A stretch of 64,000 bases of DNA from Inia geoffrensis. Taxonomy: Eukaryota > Chordata > Mammalia > Artiodactyla > Iniidae. Below the pieces are notes generated by a model. That model saw only the letters and a program-made list of their open reading frames with translations. It did not search any database and was not told the DNA's origin. The position numbers and the translations under genes were made by a program. Positions 58,916 to 64,000 of the stretch are shown piece after piece (position 1 is the stretch's first letter; each line of letters opens with the position of its first letter). The stretch lies in the NCBI GenBank assembly GCA_036417435.1, contig CM070902.1, forward strand, positions 138,311,886 to 138,375,885, given 5' to 3'.

Positions 58916-59569
58916 ATAACAACATGAGATTATATCAAATTACATGATTAAATACACTGAGGAATTAAGTGTGGAAGTAGAGTTGCAGGACTAAGGGACA
59001 GTTTCACAGGATCCAAATGTAGGTCAACATATTTGGCACGGTGCTGAGGTTGTTTACTGTATTTACACATCTCAATCCATAAATGTTTATTTTTTATTTA
59101 GAACCGGGTGCTTTTACCTATAGAAATTAATTTCACTTGACTTATGAGCAAATACCAAGAATACTGTTTATGCCTACAGTTACAGAAATAAAGATGACAG
59201 CACATCACTGGCATGACTATTTTAAAAATATCAAGAGTAAAAAGTTAGGGTCCTTTTCTTTTGACAATAGGGAAAAAGAGATTTCAAGAATGTATCTGAC
59301 TGTACATATTAAGTAATGATTAACATGTTTCCTAAAATTTGGCAACAGATATCCATTTTTAAATTCAGAGGCTTATATTTTTTCTTCTCAAAGAGAAGAA
59401 TACCTTTGCTCTCGAAGCTTTTCTAAACATTTACAGCATATTGTTATAAAAATGTACTAGGCTTTGGGTATTTCCTATTACAGTACATATTTGCATAAAG
59501 TTACTGGGTAACCACAACTACATATATAGCTGTCTCACATTATGTGAGTATGTTTACTTTGTTCTGTGT

Positions 59570-59612
59570 TTGTTTTTTTTTAATTGAAGTATAGTTGATT
59601 TACAATGTGTTT
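59570..59612 (-). repeat. Tiny L1 3'-end fragment
   Basis: A T run is followed by aattgaagtatagttgattt and acaatgtg, the reverse complement of the terminal L1 3' UTR. Confidence 0.6.
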
Positions 59613-61589
59613 TGTGTTCCCACAAAGTTTTTTGAGTTCTACAAAGCACCAGAAATGACTATCTTCTCTCTTGACTATGTTTTCTATTTTCTAACTTCTG
59701 TTTTGTTTTGAACCTTCAAAGGTACAATAAAAAGGTAAATAAACTGCCTTAAGTCAGAAAATAGCTCAAGTTACATTATTTAAAGGTCTAGAAGAAAAGA
59801 AATATTGATGAAAGGAGAAACATTAGAAGAGCCTAATCAACTGTGTCCTTACTGTTATGCAACTCAGTGTTGTTTAGTAAACGAGGAAGAGAATATCAGA
59901 CGGTTGTTTAGGTTAAAGGTAAACACAATATATCAGGAGGGTGGGGGGTAGGGCTGGGGGCTGGAGAGATTGTAAACAGTAGAAGAATTCAAGTTTTTCC
60001 ATTAAGTGGAAATGACAAACATGGATATGTGCACACATCTCTCAGCATTAAAGCATGCACATACACACCCCGGTATGCACAAAGGTATTTTACACACCTA
60101 TTCCCTTTGTTTTGCCAGAGAGAAGGAAGGTTAGACTAAGTACATATAAACACCTCTAAAATAATAGTGAAGAATCCATCTCCCAGTCACTCTCAAATTT
60201 TTTTTTAAAGTTCAAAAAAAAGAATATTCTCACAATGTTTGACCACTAAAATTTATAATGATAGTCACAGTCTGAGTGACTATTTTACTTCTGCACTATT
60301 CTAGCTGTTTGGTTATCTGGTCTCGCATTTTCCAAGAGAACTGTCGCTATGGTAGGACACTCCAAAAGCCAGGATATGAGAACCAAAAGAGCCCCTCCCC
60401 TGGCACCCCTCCACCTGCAAAAAAAAGCTGCAAAAACAGCTTTAGAAAAAAAGAGTAGCCTTCAGGACATCATCAAATCACAAAATAGCATACTCATCGA
60501 TGTTTCAGATAACTTACATTAAAAAAAATTTAATATACGATATTTAAGAAATAGAAAGAGTATATTATATTTTGGTAAAATTCAAGTGCTAAGTAGATTA
60601 CCTGACAATTGTGTATAAAAGAAATACTAAGGTACAAATTCAGTTGTAGTTCAACAAGAGAAGAAAACCCCCAATTTGAGGCATTTCAAACTGTCAAGAA
60701 AGCAAACAGGAATGACAGGCAATTCCTAGGCCTAGAGGCTTGCTTTTTCCTCCCTTTGTTAGAGCTATAAAAGAAAAGGGTAAAAGTTGCTCAACAACAA
60801 TAATAAAAAACAAAGAAAAATTTTCTCATGGATCTAAGTCTTCACCCAAATTATAGTTGTTTATTGCTTAAAATAAGAGACGAAAAACATTATCTTTTTA
60901 TAGTTTTAAAGAATTAAACACAAAAGATAAAAAGATCAGAGTTTCTTTTAGATTTTATTTTAGACATAGCTGATTAATAATTACTGAGTTGAAACTGAAA
61001 CTTAGCTTGATGACAACTGAGGAAAACCCCAAACAAAGAATATCTCTAGGCTCTCTAAGAACATAAAATCCTTGAGAATAAAGGCAGTTTTTTTTATTTT
61101 ATAGTAAGGAAGGTTGAAAGAAGAGAAGATGTGACAATGACAACGCTATTCTCAAAGTAATGACTTCTAAACCTTTATCTCTGGAACCCTGACCTTGTTC
61201 CTCCAAACTGCAAACCCACATCATAAACTTCCTACCAATTGTTTCCATGTGAATATCTTGTTGTCATTTCAAACTAAATACTGGGTTAAACAGAACAAGT
61301 TCCCAACCTTTATCCCTCATAAGCTTCAGGCCAAACCAGCTTCCTATGTTGATTTCCTAATTCCTGTCATGCAGCCTTGAAACCACTGCTCTTCCCTTTC
61401 TCTGCTAATGCAGTGATTCTAGTCCAGACCCTTACGATGGTGCCTGAAGAGTGTTTTTAAGTCATAATTTTCTGTTACTCCCAACTTTAAAAATTCTTCA
61501 ATGCCAATAAGATAAAATTGGATGTGAGAGCCACCTGACTGACATGTACAATTTACAGAGATGAGCTGGCTGGTCTCTTCTTTCCTCAC

Positions 61590-61680
61590 TTCTCAGTGTC
61601 TCCTGAGTATGAAGGCTGTTATGAGGATTAAGTGAGAGAATATAAGTAAAGTGCCTAGTAACTGACAAATAACTGCCTTC
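61590..61680 (+). repeat. MIR-like fragment
   Basis: The sequence gctgttatgaggattaagtg, then agaatataagtaaagtgcct resembles the MIR 3' half (gaggattaaatgag..., aaagcgctt). Confidence 0.45.
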
Positions 61681-61859
61681 CCTGATTCATGTCTAAATCT
61701 GGAGATCTACTGCCAAGTTTCAAAAACAGTTACATAGTAAGAGAAGCAGCACACAGGCATTATTTATCTTTGCATAATTTGCTTATTTTTATTTACTCTG
61801 GCAAGAACCATATAAACATAGATGGTTTAGGGATACTAATTCTTTCAAAGTAGGTTTCT

Positions 61860-61990
61860 CTCCTTTTTATAAAAGCAATGTAACTTTTCATTGAAAATGT
61901 CTAAAATACAGAAAAATACATAGAAAACAAAAATTACCCATAATCTCACTATCCAGAGAATAGCACACAATAAATACCAATAGATTCCAA
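61860..61990. repeat. Possible old L1 3' UTR fragment
   Basis: The sequence tctaaaatacagaaaaatac, then aattacccataatctcacta is typical of ancient L1M UTR sequence. The call is weak. Confidence 0.35.
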
Positions 61991-63249
61991 TAGGCCACAA
62001 TTACCATTTTAAACATTTCCTAAAATAATTTTCTCTGAGGTCCTGAACCCCCAAATTAGACAAATTCCTTTCTTTCCATTCTGATTAGCTTTAGGTAGAG
62101 CCCATAAAATGCTAGCATATTTCATTTAGCACCACACTGTACCATGCTGATTCTAGGGGAGTATGTAAGAAATATTTTTATTTAAAATATATGTCTATAT
62201 CTAAGTATTGACATATTCCTATCCTTCAAAATATTAAACCAAATGACTGAAATGAATGCCATCTCACGTGCTCAGCTAATGAACGCTAAAAGGCTCACTG
62301 TGTTCTTGTCTGAATGGTGCTGGGCAAGCTGTCTCATGACTCCGCTGAGGTTTCCTTTACTGACACTATAATGGTTTCAGTGTAATGGAAAATCAGTACT
62401 TTTCACCCATTGTAGCTAAAAAAACAAGTGCGTGATACTGCTGGCCTGAAGGAAATGTATGCAGCTCTTATGGTAGCCAGAAGAGTTTCTAAGGAAATGT
62501 TAAGGAAAACAAGAAGATATCAACAGACAGTTAGAACTGAAGAATAATATTAAGACGATATCTGGAAGAAAGCAGAGTTGAAGGTCTATTATGACTTCAG
62601 AGGATGTGAAAAGCACAGAAAGGGGACCACCAATGTGCAATGATGAGACCCCATCTCCAGAGGACTGAGCTACACCTCCTCTGTACCTAGCTCACTACTG
62701 GCTCTTCCATTTTCAGAACTGCAATCCCCCTCCCCAAACTGAATATGCATGTAATGTTAAACATGGGAACCTGTCCTTCACTTAAACCAAAGCTCAGGAG
62801 CCTGTTATTACCTGAGTCTACCTCCAAGGAAAGCAGGTCCATCTCAGATCTTACTGTTCTAGTCCTTGGATGTACTCATGTTACATGAAAATAATGTGTA
62901 AAATTGGTTTCCTGTCTTATTTATTCTAGGTTATGCTAACTGCAGCCCTCAACGGAACCTTTCAGTCATTCCCCATTTATTAGTTACTGGGAAGAACGAT
63001 GTTCCCTTCCTGAAATCTGTACCTACCATTAATAAAAAATTTTCAAAATATTCAGAACAGAATCTATCATTATGTGACTTTTTAAAGCACTTGATACCAA
63101 CACCAATCTGAAGATCAACATAAAGTACTTTTTGCCAACTGTTACATGTGAAAGATGACTTTTATGACAGAAAGGTAAATATATTTTATGTACTTCTAAA
63201 AACTAAAACGCTGATTATAAATGGAATCCCATTTCCAACAATTCCAAAG

Positions 63250-63478
63250 TTGACCCTTGACCAACATAGGTTTGAACTGCATGGGTCCACATATATGTGA
63301 AGTTTTTTCAACAGTAAATACTACAGAATTGCATGATCTGTGGTTGGTTGAACCTGCAGATGTGGAAGTGCAGACTCCGGGGAACCCTGGATTTGGGGGG
63401 ACCAACTGTGAGTTACATGTGGATTTTTGACTGTATGGAGGGTTGGCACCCCTAACCCCCAAGCTGTTCAAGGGTCAA
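63250..63478 (-). mobile_element. Non-autonomous DNA-transposon-like element with terminal inverted repeats
   Basis: A 229-bp element is bounded by exact 11-bp inverted ends, ttgacccttga at 63250 and tcaagggtcaa ending at 63478. Weaker pairing continues inward. The internal sequence (tttgaactgcatgggtccac, tctgtggttggttgaacctg) is a common mammalian interspersed repeat, probably of Tigger/MER type. I cannot give the family name with certainty. It lies 109 bases downstream of the ARFIP1 penultimate-exon donor. Confidence 0.65.
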
Positions 63479-63586
63479 TTCTATAATGAAAGACAGTTAA
63501 CAGAAACAAAAAACTTTCTATTTCTCTCTCTTTAGGGTGACTTTAAAGTCCACAGAAAGATCTCAGAGGGTAAAGAATAAATTTAC

Positions 63587-63761
63587 CTTATTTTCTTCTA
63601 GAAATTTCAACTTGATAGAAACATCGTTGCGCATTTTATCGTATTTTTCCTTATGTGCTTGGAACAAATGCTGTGATTGCTCAATCTTTGGCAGAGTGTT
63701 TGCATCACGTGGTCCAAGATTCAGTTCTTCCAAATCAGTACGATATGCATCATATTCAATT
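63587..63761 (-). CDS. ARFIP1: ARFIP1 penultimate coding exon
   Basis: A 175-base exon encodes the end of an Arg codon plus 58 residues of the arfaptin-homology domain of arfaptin-1: [20 protein letters not shown], then [20 protein letters not shown], then a segment ending KLKFLEENK. It has a tctttccag acceptor at 63762 and a gtaaat donor at 63586. The exon begins with the third base of a split codon and ends in phase 0, which fits the last exon at 36725-36880. These residues belong to the curved helical dimer that contacts GTPases and membranes (family knowledge). The reading frame is intact. The N-terminal exons are beyond the right edge. Confidence 0.97.
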
Positions 63762-63902
63762 CTGGAAAGAAGAGAATAAGTGAAGCACACTACAAAGACA
63801 GTGTGAAATAACTTCAGGACATGAAGTGGAACTACATAATAGTTCCATATTATACATTAATATATAGTAATTCTCATGCATATTTGATACCTTATGCTTT
63901 TT
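63762..63902 (-). other. ARFIP1: ARFIP1 upstream intron (partial)
   Basis: AT-rich intron sequence between the exon acceptor and a SINE. Nothing else was recognised in it. Confidence 0.85.
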
Positions 63903-64000
63903 TTATTTTTTAAAAATTTAATTATTTATTTTTGGCTGTGTTAGGTCTTCCTTGCTATGCGCGGGCTTTCTCTAGTTGCGGCGAGTAGGGGCTACTCTTC
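63903..64000 (-). mobile_element. CHR-type SINE, minus, cut by window edge
   Basis: An AT-rich tail (aaatttaattatttattttt) and then ggctgtgttaggtcttcctt and tagttgcggcgagtaggggc form the 3' part of a long-form CHR element. It continues past 64000. Confidence 0.9.

Larger units (their letters stand above)
36881..63586 (-). other. ARFIP1: ARFIP1 last intron (26.7 kb), repeat-rich
   Basis: It is bounded by a gtaaat donor at 63586 and a ttcacag acceptor at 36881. The two flanking exons encode adjacent parts of the protein, so no coding exon is missing between them. The intron holds one large L1, about a dozen SINEs, an LTR-like element, L2, MIR and L1M relics, and several microsatellites, which are listed separately. 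The stretches between those entries, chiefly 36881-37510, 38410-39443, 40031-40417, 41573-42660, 48791-49876, 50109-50920, 52263-53385, 53700-54445, 54620-55554 and 58916-63249, showed nothing else that I could identify. Confidence 0.9.

Noticed and set aside
36881..63586. Additional ARFIP1 coding exons in the long intron
   Set aside because: The flanking exons join in phase 0 and encode adjacent residues of the known protein. No intervening frame resembles arfaptin.

Overview
This is nuclear DNA of a placental mammal, almost certainly a cetacean. The evidence is the dense set of tRNA-derived CHR-type SINEs (start motif cttccctggtgg, with a B box like gttcgatccctgg). Several are the short, roughly 210-bp form with an internal gap relative to the longer copies also present here, a form known from whales and dolphins. 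Artiodactyl-type L1 elements fit the same origin. Almost every open reading frame in the window is a chance frame in GC-rich DNA or a decayed repeat. I support only three coding exons.

Layout. Both genes lie on the minus strand. Positions 1-6243 hold the 5' end of FHDC1 (a formin): part of intron 2, coding exon 2 (1091-1720, CDS 1091-1576), intron 1, and a CpG-island promoter at about 6130-7900 with a candidate exon-1 donor at 6243. Positions 8-35 kb are intergenic. They contain a long CTTT microsatellite beside the island, several SINEs, and an 11.3-kb block (12298-23644). In that block a full-length L1 with 14-bp target-site duplications was later hit by a second L1 and by a SINE. From about 35.0 to 64 kb is the 3' part of ARFIP1 (arfaptin-1): 3' UTR, last coding exon (36725-36880), a 26.7-kb intron, and the penultimate coding exon (63587-63761). 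That intron carries a third L1 in sense orientation with an internal deletion, a very A-tailed young SINE inside it, many other SINEs, and older MIR, L2, L1M and LTR fragments.

ARFIP1 and FHDC1 are also neighbours in the same relative orientation on human 4q31.3, so the gene order looks ancestral. FHDC1 encodes an actin/microtubule-acting formin linked to Golgi and cilium organisation. ARFIP1 encodes a BAR-type protein that binds ARF/ARL GTPases on the trans-Golgi. The two do not form an operon-like unit, and no shared regulation is visible.

I found no new biological system. The points most worth checking are the nested L1 structure, the sense-oriented deleted L1 in ARFIP1, the SINE with a 55-A tail, the proline hexamer repeat and upstream starts in FHDC1, and an 18-bp perfect hairpin in the ARFIP1 intron.
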